Of a stretch of 64,000 nt of DNA, positions 12,838-25,964 are shown one piece after another (positions within the stretch are counted from its first letter, which is position 1; each line of letters opens with the position of its first letter). The notes beneath the pieces are model-generated. The model did not search any database. It was not told where the DNA came from and worked only from the letters and a program-made list of their open reading frames with translations. Both the position numbers and the translations under genes were made by a program. Location of the stretch: the NCBI GenBank assembly GCA_009823395.1, contig CM020509.1, positions 9,146,001-9,210,000 of the forward strand, in the 5' to 3' direction. Source of the stretch: Thamnaconus septentrionalis. Its lineage: Eukaryota > Chordata > Actinopteri > Tetraodontiformes > Monacanthidae.

Positions 12838-13004
12838 TTAGAACGGCATGGGCCCCTTGTGGGAGAGACGTGGCCGTGGGCGTCTCCTCTTCCAGCCGGC
12901 TGGTCTGTGGGTCTGGCCGACCCTCGCTGGGTTTTGCTGGACCATTTTTCTCACTGGAGCCGCCTCTTCCAGCTCTCTGCCATGTTCCGTGGAGGCCATG
13001 GGAC
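12838..13004 (-). CDS. apln: Apelin preproprotein, coding exon 2 (propeptide and mature apelin)
   Basis: This exon encodes the rest of preproapelin, residues 23-77, with a TAA stop at 12838-12840. The C-terminus is PRPRLSHKGPMPF (residues 65-77), the apelin-13 region. Its last 12 residues match mammalian apelin, while the first is Pro in place of the Gln that forms pyroglutamate in mammals. Basic residues at 61-64 (KRRR) sit where apelin-17 would be released; this is the usual convertase-type context. Residues 23-60 form the acidic then Pro/Gly-rich pro-region. The acceptor is CAG at 13005-13007, with a pyrimidine tract at 13022-13035 and a branch-like TCTAATG at 13037-13043, all on the minus strand. 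Joining to exon 1 restores a Gly codon and gives 77 residues, the length I recall for zebrafish apelin. The same Gly codon can be read through from the intron, so an unspliced frame also looks open. Confidence 0.96.
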
Positions 13005-13152
13005 CTGGATGACACACCAATAGAAGAGGGGAGAACCATTAGATGCATGAGAATGAGGTTGCAGAGTGTCAAAATCTCATCATGAGGGTTTGGCAAGGAA
13101 GAACAAGGGACCACATTGGTAATAAATTTAGGAAACAAGCGGCAATTGCGAA

Positions 13153-13182
13153 GTGTGTGTCTGTGTGTGTGCGTGTGTGTGG
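13153..13182. repeat. (TG)n microsatellite, interrupted
   Basis: GT dinucleotides broken by single C substitutions, about 150 bp upstream of apln exon 2 in the intron. Confidence 0.9.
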
Positions 13183-13731
13183 CCCCTCTTTTAGCCCACC
13201 CGGCACCACTGATAGACAAAGCGAGACGTCGAAGGCCCACATGTCTCATGTCTCCGTCACTCTCACTCAAGATTGCAAACAAAAACGCGGCAGCAGACAG
13301 TGCGGAGGTGCGTCCGGCTGCGGCGTTTGATCCCAGATTAGAGATGAGCCGCGGTGGCTGCGGGATGTGTGAACGTCCGCGGCGAGCGCGAGCACAAGTG
13401 TGTGTGTGAGAGTGATGCCAGATGTTCCCAGTCACCTCCCAATAAGTGTGGCCTGATCCCCTTAAGCCCCTCTTTTCCAAATGGTTAGGGTCCACCTCCA
13501 GTGTCTCTCTGACCTTTCAACCCTCACCAGCCGAAACATCATCTCTCTCCGAGATTGTTTTTTTTTCTTCCCCTGAATGTTTTCAATTAATATCGCCGTA
13601 TGTAATGCGATATTTAACGTGCCTGCTCTTTTGCTCCACAGATCGTTTTGTCTCGGCCATAAAATTTGAGTACGAGCAGCAGGCAGTTTTTATTTGGCCG
13701 TATCTAAATGTTTGAATAAGTAGGTGAGAAG

Positions 13732-13757
13732 GTGTGTGTGTGTATGTGTGTGTGTGT
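13732..13757. repeat. (TG)n microsatellite
   Basis: GT run with one A interruption, in apln intron 1. Confidence 0.9.
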
Positions 13758-16672
13758 TAATGCTAAGAAAGCACAGTGCAAACAATGTTCATGTTAATCC
13801 ATGTTTTCTGACTCTCACACCTTTCTTGCACCCCAGTTGATGGTAAAAATTCCAACACCCTGAGCAGATGCGTGGTCTGGTCATTCATTCTTTAGGCATA
13901 TACTGACAAGTGAAATCATTATTTAAGAAAATTCTTAATGTTTATTATTAGTAAATAACTGCATTGAAAAAAACAACAAATCCAGGGAAAGTTACACAAT
14001 GTGTAACACAAATTTAATTTAATTCAGAGAGTAAACACTGGCATTACAGGAACTCAATTTCATTTTTTCCCCTTTCTTCCCTACTTTGTTATTTTTTGAG
14101 GCACAATAACATTCAAGTTTTTGTGATTTCACTGTATGTTATCTTGCATTTTATCCTCGTATCTTTCCTCCGACAAGCTCTGCTATGCTCTGGTGTAGCC
14201 GCTGTTGTGTTATTGAGTGTAAAACGAGGCAGGATCAGGAAGTTAACCATTAACTGTCATCATTCTGGTCAAAAAGAGGTCTGCTGGAACAACACTGGAG
14301 CAGCTGTCATGTCAACTTGTCATGTTACAAGGAGGGGGAAAAAAAGAAAGAGGGAGGTTTTCGGTAGAGAGAAAAACACAGACTTAACATCCGTGAATCT
14401 GGGGAATCCATCTCTGCAAGTTATTATATCATTGAGTGTGTGGTCATGTCAGAGGTTTACTGCCATCAAACCATCTGCGGTTTGAATTTCAAACGCGGTC
14501 ACGTGCTTGCGGTGCAGGTGCTTCGGGGCTCAACCTCTGGCTTGTAATTCTCCTGCGCACCGCACTGCACTCCCCTTCACCGTAACACTGTGTGTGAGGC
14601 GGCCATAGCAGTTGGAGCCCATTTAGTCACGTTGGAAGACATTAGTTCTGAAAGCTGTTGTGGGCCAAAGTGAGCTTGTTCAAGCCAGAGTCTGTCGGGG
14701 AGGTTTGAGCTAGTTACTGGTTAACTCTTAATCTGCCCCCTGCATAGAGAAACATCAGCAGAGGCCAAATAGAATCAAAGTGATTTGTGTCTCTCAGGGT
14801 TTTCATGGTTAATGTGTTTGCAGCAGGATTGATAATTAGACACCTGCGCTAAACTGATGGCTGGTCGAGAAAACAGGAAACAGCTACTCTGACATCACTT
14901 GGTACCTATTTATTTACTTATTCATCGCTTTTTTCTCTCCTTTAGTTCAATGGCTTTGATTTTGCGCTCCTCATTTTTGTTTTAACGTTCATTATCTTTA
15001 ATTTTACATTTTTCTTTTTGTTACACAGCCACTTTTTGGTCACAACAAATTTTCACAGACGGGAGACCAGTTAAGAAGCCACGACTTCTTCTAAATGCCA
15101 GTCCTCCTCATTACATTGTTATATAAAGCCTATTGAGTCCAAATGTTGAGCTGAGTTAACTCGGGTGGCATTATCCACAGTCTCCTCCAAATGCTAGAGG
15201 TCCTCTCCAGGCCAATCTAACTGATCACACAGGTTGTGGAAGCTCCAGTCAAAAAAAAAAGTGTTGGTTTTCTAAAGTGCACAACATGCTCCACCGTCCA
15301 CTCTCGCAACTTCCGAGACGCTTTCAAAAGCCAGAAACACAAATCCCCATTATCTGTTTCCCATCAGAGGGCTGATTGACATCACTCACACGAGGTCATG
15401 ACATTCCTGTCTCAGCTCCTCAGAGACACCGGCACCATTTTTAGAATTCCCACGAGAATGACCTTCCTTCACTTTACGGTGTTTTGGGTGAAGACACAGC
15501 TCGGGTCAGCTGGCTGACTGCGGCGGCGGCTCGGGGAAAGAAAAAAAAAAAGAGTGAGAGAGAAGAAAAGACGGACTGAAAGTCGAAGGCTGAGGACGAG
15601 CAGCCTCCTCGAGAGCCTTTTCAGCCGCCACACGTGCGCGAGACACAGCTGTGCCCTCGAGGACGCCGGCCGATTGAGACTGCTTCTCTCATTGTCGAGA
15701 TCAATTTGCCAGAATGGAGGGTGCTTTTATTTTTTATGGGAACAACTCAAACGCCATTAAGAAGGAAGGCCGAGTCTCTCCACAGCCTTTTTTTTTTTCT
15801 TTTTTCATTTTGTTGACCTTCAGCCGCAGCGAGTTATGGGCCTTTTTTCTGTAGAGCCGAGAAAAGAATCGACAAGCTCCTACCCTTTAGATTTTTTAAA
15901 TTACAGCGCAGTGCAGCGCAACGCTGAGCCGGCTGGGCAGCCTGTTGAATGTTTTCAATGTATATCCCTAAATGCCAGACGTCTCAAGTTCCATTTCCAA
16001 ACTAATCTCCTTTCTGGGAGCATATTTCCCTGCTGCGATTTTTTTTTTTTTGCGCGTGAACACTGGGCTAATTCATTTGTAGCGCCGAGGGGAAAAAAAA
16101 AAAGTCTGTGTTGCATATTTTTCCACGTCTAATGCCCATCTTTGCCCCCTTAGAGCTCTAATCTGCGGGCATTATCCTTTTGTTATTGTTGCAGATATGC
16201 GGCAGAGCGAAGGGCCACATTCTGCAGCCGTTCAGCTCATTTCTCGCAAATCCTGGAGGTTGAATGTTAATACAGTCTGTTGGAGTAGATTTGGGTGGGC
16301 GGGTGGTGGTGGTGGTGGTGGGAGGAGAGGCGGGGGGGCAGTGCTGCTTCATTTCCCCGAGAAAAGGAGAACAATCTATAGGCGTACAAAGCGGCAGTCT
16401 GCTGCGTGAGCGCGGCAGAGGAGACAATTTTCACCGTTTCACAAAAGCCGAGCGCCGCTGACAGCAACGAGACGCAATTATTCAAATGTGTACTTTAAGT
16501 TCGACTCTGCCGGAGACCTGACACTTAATTCACAGCCGTTTTGACATTTCAAGCGCTTGTAGTGAAGCTGATCCTTGCAAAGATGCACGATGTAGCCAGG
16601 ATGCCTTACTGATGTGGACCAGTGGATGTGAGCTAGTTTAGCAGCTGTTCCTCACATATGCACGGATCCTTA

Positions 16673-16674
<2 letters not shown>

Positions 16675-16703
<29 letters not shown>
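16675..16703. repeat. (CA)n microsatellite
   Basis: About fourteen uninterrupted CA units in apln intron 1. Confidence 0.95.
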
Positions 16704-16706
<3 letters not shown>

Positions 16707-17346
16707 ACAAGGCAAAGATGGTAAAGTAATTGCTCGTGCACAGCTCCTCCGCCCTTCCTTCCTCCGCCGGGTGGCTGCGGCTGTCATAACCTGGCTCCGT
16801 AATGAGACGATTTAGACGTGGAGCTGTCAGCCGCTGCACCTCAGCACCGGAGGTTTGACGGAGGAACATCTCCTGACAAATCTCAACCCCCACATCCAAT
16901 CTTGGCCAAGGGATGGGGAAGTGTAATGAAAGCCGCTAAATATAAGCTGGGGCCGCGGTGATAACGCCTCGCCGGCAGTATAGATTAACCCCTGCGGCCC
17001 GGCAGAGGAACTGCGTCTCTGCCGAGAGCGTCGGCGCCTGATTTAAATTCAACCTGGCGGCATTTGTTGCACGTGCGCAACCTTTTGCACGGTTTTACCA
17101 GCAGATTGAGGCTTATTTCATCTTCACAAAGATATCTCTGCCATCGTGTTGTGAAATGGGATCCGCCGTCTGAAGTGTTTCCGTGTTGGATCTTTCTCTT
17201 GTGAGGATGCGCACGGATACGTTCAGGTGGCGAAACGCAGGCACATGACTGACAACAACAAGAGTCCCAGGTTGACTCATGAAGACCTTTGAGTTGAGAC
17301 TCATTCTTTTCCAACCCCAACACTAGTCATCCTACTTGGTTCTTTG

Positions 17347-17425
17347 TGGGGATGCACCAATACTGATACTAGTATTGGGTATCAGTACCCATACCGGGGT
17401 TTAGTACTTTGCTCATACTCGCAAA
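17347..17425 (+). mobile_element. Fragment of a hAT-like element
   Basis: GGGGATGCACCAATACTGAT followed by TATCAGTACC-type repeats resembles the terminal GGGATGCACCGATA plus GGTATCGG-type repeats of widespread vertebrate hAT-like non-autonomous elements. Only one end is recognisable; the matching far end was not found. Confidence 0.5.
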
Positions 17426-19479
17426 ATATGTGCAAAAGAAGAAAATAGTTGTCAGAAAATGACCCAGTCTTCAAGACAAATGACAACTGGCCTGTTGGTT
17501 CCCACCTCGTTCCCTGTCCTTGTTCTGTTGCCGCCTCCTGAGGTGACACATGTTATGTCGTCTTTTTCAAATGGCCCCCGTGTTCGTCTTGTAACGTCAC
17601 TAGCAGGAAGTGGAAAAGCCTGACAGCTTATCCCTGATCTGTCCAAGAAACTCCATCAGCAGAACCTGGAGAGACGCTCATCCTGCAGCGCTTGTCCATC
17701 AGTCCGTCCGTTTAGCCGTTCGGCCGGGGGAAGAGAGATAAATGACCGTCCTCTGGTTGAACGCCAAGTTCATCAGCTGCCCTCATGGTTTGGCGAGAGC
17801 AAACTGTACATCACAGCCTCCAGCATCAATACAGGAACACCGTCAGCATTGCAAATGGGCCCCTGGGCTGCTATGTAATAGCTGTAAAGCTGATTTGTGA
17901 GTCGCGCCTGCCAACGGGACCCACATCGGCAAACGGCCGCGCTGATAAACGCAGCCACGGCGCGAGCGAGGAGTTTGTCTGCCACTCTGAACGCTGGGAG
18001 GGACGGCAACCAATCAGCAACGAGTCAGCCAAGGAATAAAACTGCCGCCTGAAAATGTAAACACACTCAGTCAAGCGCGACCACCTTGCCGTGTTTCTTT
18101 TTTTTTTCTCCACCCCCCACCCCGCCTCTTCTGCGTCACACTGAAATCGATTTCCTGTCCACTCGAATCTTATCTGTTTGTTTACTCATCCGGCTCATCA
18201 CTCGCAGGCTCGCTGATTATGAATAAATTGCTTGTTTTCTCGTTGATTCATGTTCTCCTTGTTGTTTTCTTTCTGGCGCTGCATCAGTAATCTGCCACTT
18301 ATAGTTTGTGACATAAATTTTGCTTCGTCCAGGTGTGTTTTGAAGTGCAAGCAAACTGCTGTGAACAAATCAGTGCTGAAAACCCAGAAAGAAACAACTG
18401 TGTGATTATTATTATTTGATATTTTTACCGCAACCCTCATCACCCCCCAATAAAATCACTTGTAGCAACACATCAGTCTGCAGGATGATGTTGTTGTTCA
18501 GTCCTAATATTTGCTCCAACTTGGCCTGTCACATAGCGTCGGCCACTTGGTAACAACTTTACCTTGAAGACGTGGCATCTGGTCTGCATTGAAAAAGGTA
18601 AACAAATCTTGTTTAGCTATGTCACTTGCAGGGTTACGTAAGGTTTCCACTGTATAACCTCGTTTGCTTGGCGCATTACATAAAAGAGCCAACTGCTATA
18701 ATTACCTCTTTGCAGATCTTTCAAGAAAAACCTCGTTAGAAAATAATAGCAATATTGAACATTATATCCCACAACAATCAGCTCTTTATCTTTACCTTCA
18801 GCAATCTGAGATTAGCAGCTTGCTTTTTGCAGTTAGCAGGCGTATCATTTAGAGGGATACCCGACTGACTCACAGACTGCCATCAGAACAGGAATTAGAA
18901 TTAGCCTTCTTTGCAGTTTGCTTTCTTGCCGTTGGATGCCACTAAATCAGCTGGGCCTTTAGGAGACCTGTGCAAAAAGTCACTGTTAAACCGTCATAAC
19001 GTCCGCATCTAAAACAAAGCTACGTTATTATCCAGGAAATTGGAATCGGCTTCCTCGCTAAAGGTTGCCGTAATTGCTCTGCCGCCTGATGTTCAAACGT
19101 ACCGCAAACAGTATTAAAGCTGACATATTCCTGATAGATTGTGTTCCTACTCTCATCTCACCAGTTCCTCAACATTACACAATACAGGTTTATTTGCACA
19201 CGTGTGTGTTTGTGCGAGGTTGTCTTACTCCTACTATGCGCGCGTGCGTGTGCGCGTGCATGATCCTCACGGGCGATGAGAACAATATTTGTGTCAGTGG
19301 GAGAGAGAGAGAGAGGAAAGCTAAATACCCTGGTGTGTGTAGCCATGGTTATTACCATGACGTTGGAGGAGCAGGCCTGCTGTCTCCATCGTGTGCCTCC
19401 CTCTCTCATTCACTAAAAGTAGCTTTAGCTGATGAATCCCTCCATAGCATGCCATTAGCGCAGACGCACCAGCCCACAC

Positions 19480-19505
19480 AGCCAGCCAGCCAGCCAGTCA
19501 GTCAG
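19480..19505. repeat. (CCAG)n short tandem repeat
   Basis: Four CCAG units grading into CAGT units, intron 1. Confidence 0.8.
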
Positions 19506-21159
19506 ACACGGACAGAGATGCGTCCCACAGTATAAGCACGTTAGGGAGGATCAGGATTGTGTGGCTGAGGATTACATGTGTTAATAGTGTCGGATTGTAG
19601 CCAAACATTCTTTCAGCCCTTAATGAGTCTCCAGCGACATGCTGGAGATATGATGTCCCCCCCATGCAACGTTTATCCTAAACATATGGATCGCAGCCTT
19701 CATTTCAGTCGCCCCCGTCCTCCGTGGCTCCGGTAAACCTACACTTACTGTCGGGCTGGCGGCTCGTTGCATCGGCCCTGGGTCTCGGTAGAAACTGGTA
19801 CCGATTGCTTTGCTGACTCTCAGACCACGTTACCATGGTAGCCACCATGCGAGGCGCTCAGAAGAGAAAAGAGTGACACCGTCAGCCGAAAACCGAGCAG
19901 GTTCTCAATTTACACATTTCGCTTTCGAGCTCGGCTTGAATCGGAGCTCTGAGCGAGGGCGAGGCGTCTTTAACCTCTGCTGCACCGCCGGGTGTGTTTC
20001 GGAGGGGGCAGCAGTGGGTTTGCGAGGTTGTTTTGGCTTGTGATCACTTTCTTTTATTGCTGTTTTGTGGCCCGGCATTGTTGTCGGGCGATAATGTCGG
20101 TCCTTGCCAGCTGAGCTCAAGGCGGCGATTGTCTGCAACAGGAAGCCCAAGTGCATGAAAAGAACCGTAACCTCTTCACCTCTTGCCCGCCCTGCTCCAA
20201 ACTCAACCTCCTCCATCCACCCCGCCGACCGCCACCCCCGCCTGAGGCTCCGCAGCAGAATGAAGTGCTCCGGCTGCCAGTTTGGGGCTCTCCAGCAGAT
20301 GTCCCTTTGAGTTAGCGAGGCGCGCGCTCCTGAATTAGAGAGCGTATATATATGAAATGATGAGGTGTGAGACGGCGTGCCACGCCATGATCACAGCGCT
20401 TGCGAGTTCAAAGAGGCCCCGCCGCAACGCTGAACTGGCTAATGAAGCCGCTGACTCCACTCCGATGCTCGCCTGCCTCTTGTTTTATTCACTGTTTCCC
20501 CGCCGCAGTTGAGCGAGGGGTGAGCTTGTGGCAGTGGGGTTACTGCAGGTTGGTGCGGCTCTGCGGGGAGATTTTATTTATTTATTTTCAACTTTCCCTC
20601 CGGGGAGGCGGGAAGGCGGGGACAGCGGAGACCTGCGTTTTGTTGTTTCCGTCAGCGCTTATCTCCAGGGGCTGCGTGTCAAGGGCGAAGGATCCTCCAG
20701 CCACCAGTTTCCATGGACCCACTAATCTGATGCGCAGCAGCCCCCCTCCCCTGCGTCACCCGCCCCATGCTGTGAACCCGCCGTGCCGTCTCCCGATTCT
20801 GGACGTGATGATGTGAAAGGAAACGTCAGTGAGCTTCCAATGCCCGAAGGGACAGTTTCCCCCTTCTACCGCCGCACGCTCGTCTATTATTGTAAAGGAG
20901 CAACGGAGTTGCGTCAGACGCTGTTATGTGTCAACCGATACAATGAAAAGAAGCAAACAGCGAGGGACGCCAAACAAAAGCCCTCCCTCGGTGGACGCAT
21001 TAACTCGACGCGCCATCCGGTCAGCGTCCGGAATCGTCTCGAGGGAAGCTGAACGTTTTAGTGGTTGACACACACACAAAAAAATACTGTTGTATGTTGA
21101 TGATTTGTCTAATTAGACTGAGAAAGACAGAAATATCCGAAGACACCATGGCCTTCAAT

Positions 21160-21265
21160 ATTCATTGCTCCAGTGCAGTGGCATCGCTTACTTGCTTCTG
21201 TCTCCAGCAAACAACATGTTTTTAGCCCTCTGTTTGCAACTTCCTGTTAAAACTGATGCTATGCA
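21160..21265 (-). repeat. Dispersed repeat family, copy A (inverted)
   Basis: The reverse complement of 21221-21240 reads GTTGCAAACAGAGGGCTAAA, nearly the same as the segment at 40799-40818. Flanking sequence also matches, including GCATCAGTT and AGGAAG preceding the core. The outer limits are approximate. Confidence 0.6.
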
Positions 21266-24200
21266 GCGCCTGCCAAATGTTGGGAATGGGACAAAAACAA
21301 GCCAATTGCTAACAAATTTAACCGCAATTTGGTCTCAGATGGTGGAACACCTGAAGTGACTGGAAGTTTACTAACTGACCTGGGAGCCCCTTGTGACATC
21401 ACAACTGAAGTCAAGAAGGATAAAGCAGAGGACGCTTGCAGAAGGCATATAATATTCTAAAAAAACATTGCAAAACTGAATTTTGAATCATCCGAATCTG
21501 TCGCTAATCTATACTCTACAGTCGTGTCATACCTGTTCAACCTGTAGCAAATCTCAAAGACTCCCAGCTAAGACGACACTGTTCTTGCAGCATGTGCCGA
21601 GCACATGGCGGGCTGCGAGGGATGAAACGCCCTTTGGTCTGCACTTATGCAATGAAATGTGAGGTGATTTCTGTCACATGCATTTAGGCCCTGGAATAAA
21701 CCTGGGGAGGATGTTGACAGTCAGGTGCGGCGGCAAGTCTTGGCGCCCTGTGACCCTCCGCTGCCTCTTTAATCAGCTACCAGGATTTGTTCCCGTGTCT
21801 GGAGGATGTTTATGGAACCCGTACATTGTTTTTTTGCTCGTGTGTTCCCGAACACATCTGCTTATGTTCAGGGGGGGCTGAGAGGTTGATCAGTGCACGA
21901 GGCAAACAGTGAGGGGCCCGGTCCTGATCCAGGAAACATTGTGTAGAGGCGGTGGAAGTCCTGGTTTATATTCCGTGGCTGGTCATGTATGTATGAGTAC
22001 GAATTTGTGTGCGTGAAAATTACATTCCGGACACCAAAGGCGATGAATAATGGACAAGTCAGTGACTTCCAGCGAGGTGAAGGAAATTCCACAATCACCA
22101 TGCATCTCACTCAAGATGAGATCACGTGTATGACAGACTGGGAGCGCAATGATGTTCACCACAACAACTAGTTACTGGCCTGGGGCTTCCTCAGTGCCTG
22201 GGCTTTAGTGGGCTTTAGTGCTGATCCCACCGGGGGTGTCACTAAATGAACCCAAAATCCACGTTCGCCTCGCAGCCTTAATCCGTTCGAGCATCTTCAT
22301 AGAAAACAGAAATCCTCTGCCTGATGTTCAGCACAGAGCGGCCTAACAGTAACCAGCTGCAAGGCTGGGATCTTTCCTTGATTTTTTCTGAAGGAAAAGC
22401 CGCTCTGATCTCCGACAGCGCCCGTCGAGCTTTGACATTAACGGCGAGAGGACCTTAAGGCCAACTTATTATTTGATTCTTCCCACTCCCGCGTAGCGTT
22501 CGGCCACTAAATTCTGGATCATGAGCGCAGAGGCCCTCTCAAAGGCAATGCGCCGCGGCCGTAAATTTCCTACAAATTGAGCAATGTGAGTAATTAAAGC
22601 ACCTGCGTTTTATCTCTCTGTCCGGCGGCCCGTTCATAAAAACGTCCTCTCAGATCTTGATCAGGAATCCGATCCACCGCCGTAAATCCGACGCTTAATG
22701 TTGAAAAGGAGCGTGAGCCATAAATCATTTTAATATTGCGCGCTGAGAGTTTCTTTTAGAAGGTTGTTTTTAAAGGCGGGAAAAAAATATCTGGCTGTGA
22801 TTAAGTCGCACGTTGTTGAGTTTAGTGGGCTGGTGGTCACATGACGTCTGTCCCTCATCGCCACCTACACAGGGCTTCGCTCAAGACTGGCTGGTGGGGG
22901 CGGGGCATGAAAATCAGAAGTTTGCAGTTTGGCACAATCGGCTCTTTGCAGCAAAGAATCGGCGTCAGTGGGCATCTTTTAAGTGGGACGAGATCACCGG
23001 CTGCCAGACGTCAGATGCAGCTGCGAGTCTCCCAGAAAGCCTCTTCCCGTCCTCCACGCCCGCCCTGCCCGCCCCCCTCCTCCATCCCCGGCCAGGACTT
23101 TTTACTCCCTCCACTCCCACTGCCTTCGCTCTCGGGGGAAGATCTAAGTGAGTCGATTTATTCATTCAAAGAGAGTCCTGAATCACATTACAGCAGCTCA
23201 GCAGTCGCGCACGCCCCAAGTTCCTCAACATCCCAGCTCTCCCGCGAGCGTTTGCCCCTCTCCCCCCACCGACTCCCCCAACCTCCCCCAAAAAGGTTTG
23301 CCTCATATCCCTACCAAATGAGTTGTGATTTTTCATAAAATCTCTCCCACCATCCCTGGTGCAAATGTGAGTCCCACTCACCTAAGCTGCTGTTGGATGA
23401 CATTTCACAGATGCAAAGTGCGTCATTACAGGAAACGTTTTAGAGGGATTTCTTTTTTTTTTTTGCAGCTAGTCTGAACCACATGATTGAAATCATGTTA
23501 TGAGGGCTGGGCAAATACGTCAATGCTTAGATGGTCTTGTTTCTAATGAACTTGTTACAACATATGTTAAGTGACTTTGGATGCTCTATTGATCAATGTT
23601 TGTTCATTGCAGTTAAAACAACCAAGAGATGATTTTCCAGCTCCTGAACTTGTAAATGGTTGAACAGCGTTCTTGCATTATTCAAAGAAAGCAGCTCGTA
23701 AAAATGTCTGTTGCTCTTCCCCTAAACCAGATGGGGGATAACATCCTTGACAAATAATCCCGGTGTTCCTACTACAGCTTCAGAAACAGCCGCCGCCAAA
23801 GTGTTTAAATTTTTCAAACTGCTTCCATTCATATGCTACAAATGTCTGCGCCTGTTGTGGTCCTGATGCCACTCCTCGTGCACTCCTGGGGAGGCAGAAC
23901 ATGAGGCAAACCAGGGCGCACGCAACCAGCGGCTGCTCACATTCCAGAAACAACCCCTGAACTTGTTTAGTATGTGGTGCACGCTCTGCTCTTTAGCTCG
24001 TAATGCTGCCGGAGACCTAATCCAGTTTCATCGTAAAAAAAAGAAAAAAAAAGAAAAGAGAACGGATTCCATCTGACCCCATGTTTGTGTCAGTTCCTGG
24101 TATGTGCGTGGGACATAAACCCAGCTGGTGCTCACAGGCTCCCGTACCTAAAACAGGATGGTAACAGCCTCGAGATTCTATATAATCTTGTAATAACTGC

Positions 24201-25495
24201 TCAGCACCGCCCTCCCCCTCCCCTCCACCGCCCCAACACCCCCGACATAAATGTTTGCCCACGTTAGCATGTTATGCCTGCACATCTGGAAGAGTTCAGC
24301 TGCTTTTGTTCTCTCCACGGCCGCCGTAATCATGTCCACGGGGCGCAAACACCTCTTTCACGTTTAAAAACAAAAGGGAGGGGGAAAAAATTCCCACTGG
24401 TTTATGATTTAAAGCTTCCTGGTTGCAGTCGGTTGAAATCCACAGATGTTTTAAGCAAAAACAATCTGACTTCTGGCTCTTTGTGTCTTGCGGGTGCCTT
24501 AATGAGCGGTTCAATCTAATAAAGCTCCTCTTTTTCGTAGCTGCACGCTGACCTGTAAAACTTGTTTTAGCGTCTCGGCGAGGCAGGATGCGGCGCAGGG
24601 GGGTCCGCATGCGTGACGGAGCCGCCGAGCAAGCAGCCCCAACAATGCATCAAAGTTTAATACGGAATAATAGCACTGCTGACAGCTCGCATGAAATCGT
24701 CCCACTTCTCAAGCGGGCGATTTCTCCGCCAGATAGTGGCCCCGGTCTTTGCACGCACACGCACGCTCACCTGTTCAGCCCATGCATGCGTGTCAGTGTA
24801 TGTGCGTGTCAGAGCCGGCTGCTATTGTTTGTTATCCTTTACGTCCCAAGGTGAAGACGGGCTGCTGCGTGTTTCCACGGTGGTGATGGTTCGAGGGGGG
24901 GGGGGTGGAGACAGAAAAAAAAAAATCCAGCTTTGATGTTCCTGAAGAGGCTGTGACAGACGGCGGGACTGTTTTGGGAAGAAAGGGGCGTCTGTACGGC
25001 CGACTGAAGAGTTGCACAGGGAGGCAGAGTGACCGGCCTCCTGGATGAATTATGGATAGCACATGTCTAAAGCTGGAGCCTTTGCTCTTCAGGCGGAGTG
25101 CTTTTCAAGGATGGGATATTGAAGTGTGCTGCTGGGGTGGGTTGGGGGGGGTGCTAATGTTGCAAAAGGGATGCTAATGTCGCAAAGGGGGGCAAATCTG
25201 CAACAACACTCACAGAGCACTTAATGGATACTGGAAGCAGCGCCGGGGTTGTTTTTCCTGCTTTTCGCCTGTTGCGTGCACCAGCGCTCTCGCTCGTATG
25301 CAAATGCGTCCGCAAATAAAACACAAAAAAAATCAAAAAAAAAATCACGCACGCTTCCACACCCCTCGCTGTGTTTCAGCTGTTTTTTTCCCCCCCTTTT
25401 ATTTATTTATTTCTACGCGCCACGCTTCCTGGAAACCTGCAAGTGCGTGCTCACCCGCCTCGCTCGCATCGGCGCATCTCTTTCTCATTTCGCAG

Positions 25496-25504
<9 letters not shown>

Positions 25505-25530
<26 letters not shown>
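25505..25530. repeat. (CA)n microsatellite
   Basis: Thirteen CA units, intron 1, next to a CpG-dense region. Confidence 0.95.
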
Positions 25531-25938
25531 GATGCCTGAGAGAAAGCCCAGTCAACTGGAAAAGCGTTTGTCTCCAGATGAAGGGCTTCACACCCGCTGC
25601 CTACATGCGGAGCCTCTCCTGACACCTTCCCGCGACGGCGCGCGCCGCTAGCGGAGGCTCGCGCTGCTACGCAGACTAGCGACTAGCATCCCTCCCCACA
25701 CCCATCGGCGCCGCAACACACTTGCATCTCCCTCCGTCTCCCTTTCACTCTCCCCCTCCGCCACCCTCCTTCTTTTTTGCCTTCTCCTCTCCGGCAATGG
25801 AGCTCTGCCGCTACAGTAGCAGCCGGTGTAGCGGCGGCCAGAGAGAGAGAGACATAAGCGACGCGGCTTAAACAACGTTGAGACGGATAAGCTGCTGTGA
25901 AAAGCCCGAGGCGCAGCAGCCGTGTTTCTTTCCCCCCT

Positions 25939-25964
25939 CCACCCATCCACCCACCCACCCACCC
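25939..25964. repeat. (CCCA)n short tandem repeat
   Basis: About six CCCA/CCAT units within a C-rich strand, intron 1. Confidence 0.8.

Noticed and set aside
12650..13495. A 281-codon minus-strand open frame covering apelin exon 2
   Set aside because: It is in a different frame from apelin on the same strand, runs through intron sequence and a TG repeat (HTHTHT), and matches nothing. It is a by-product of GC-rich DNA.
22841..23338. 165-codon plus-strand frame rich in Pro and Ser
   Set aside because: Low-complexity product of C-rich DNA within apln intron 1, with no domain or splice support.
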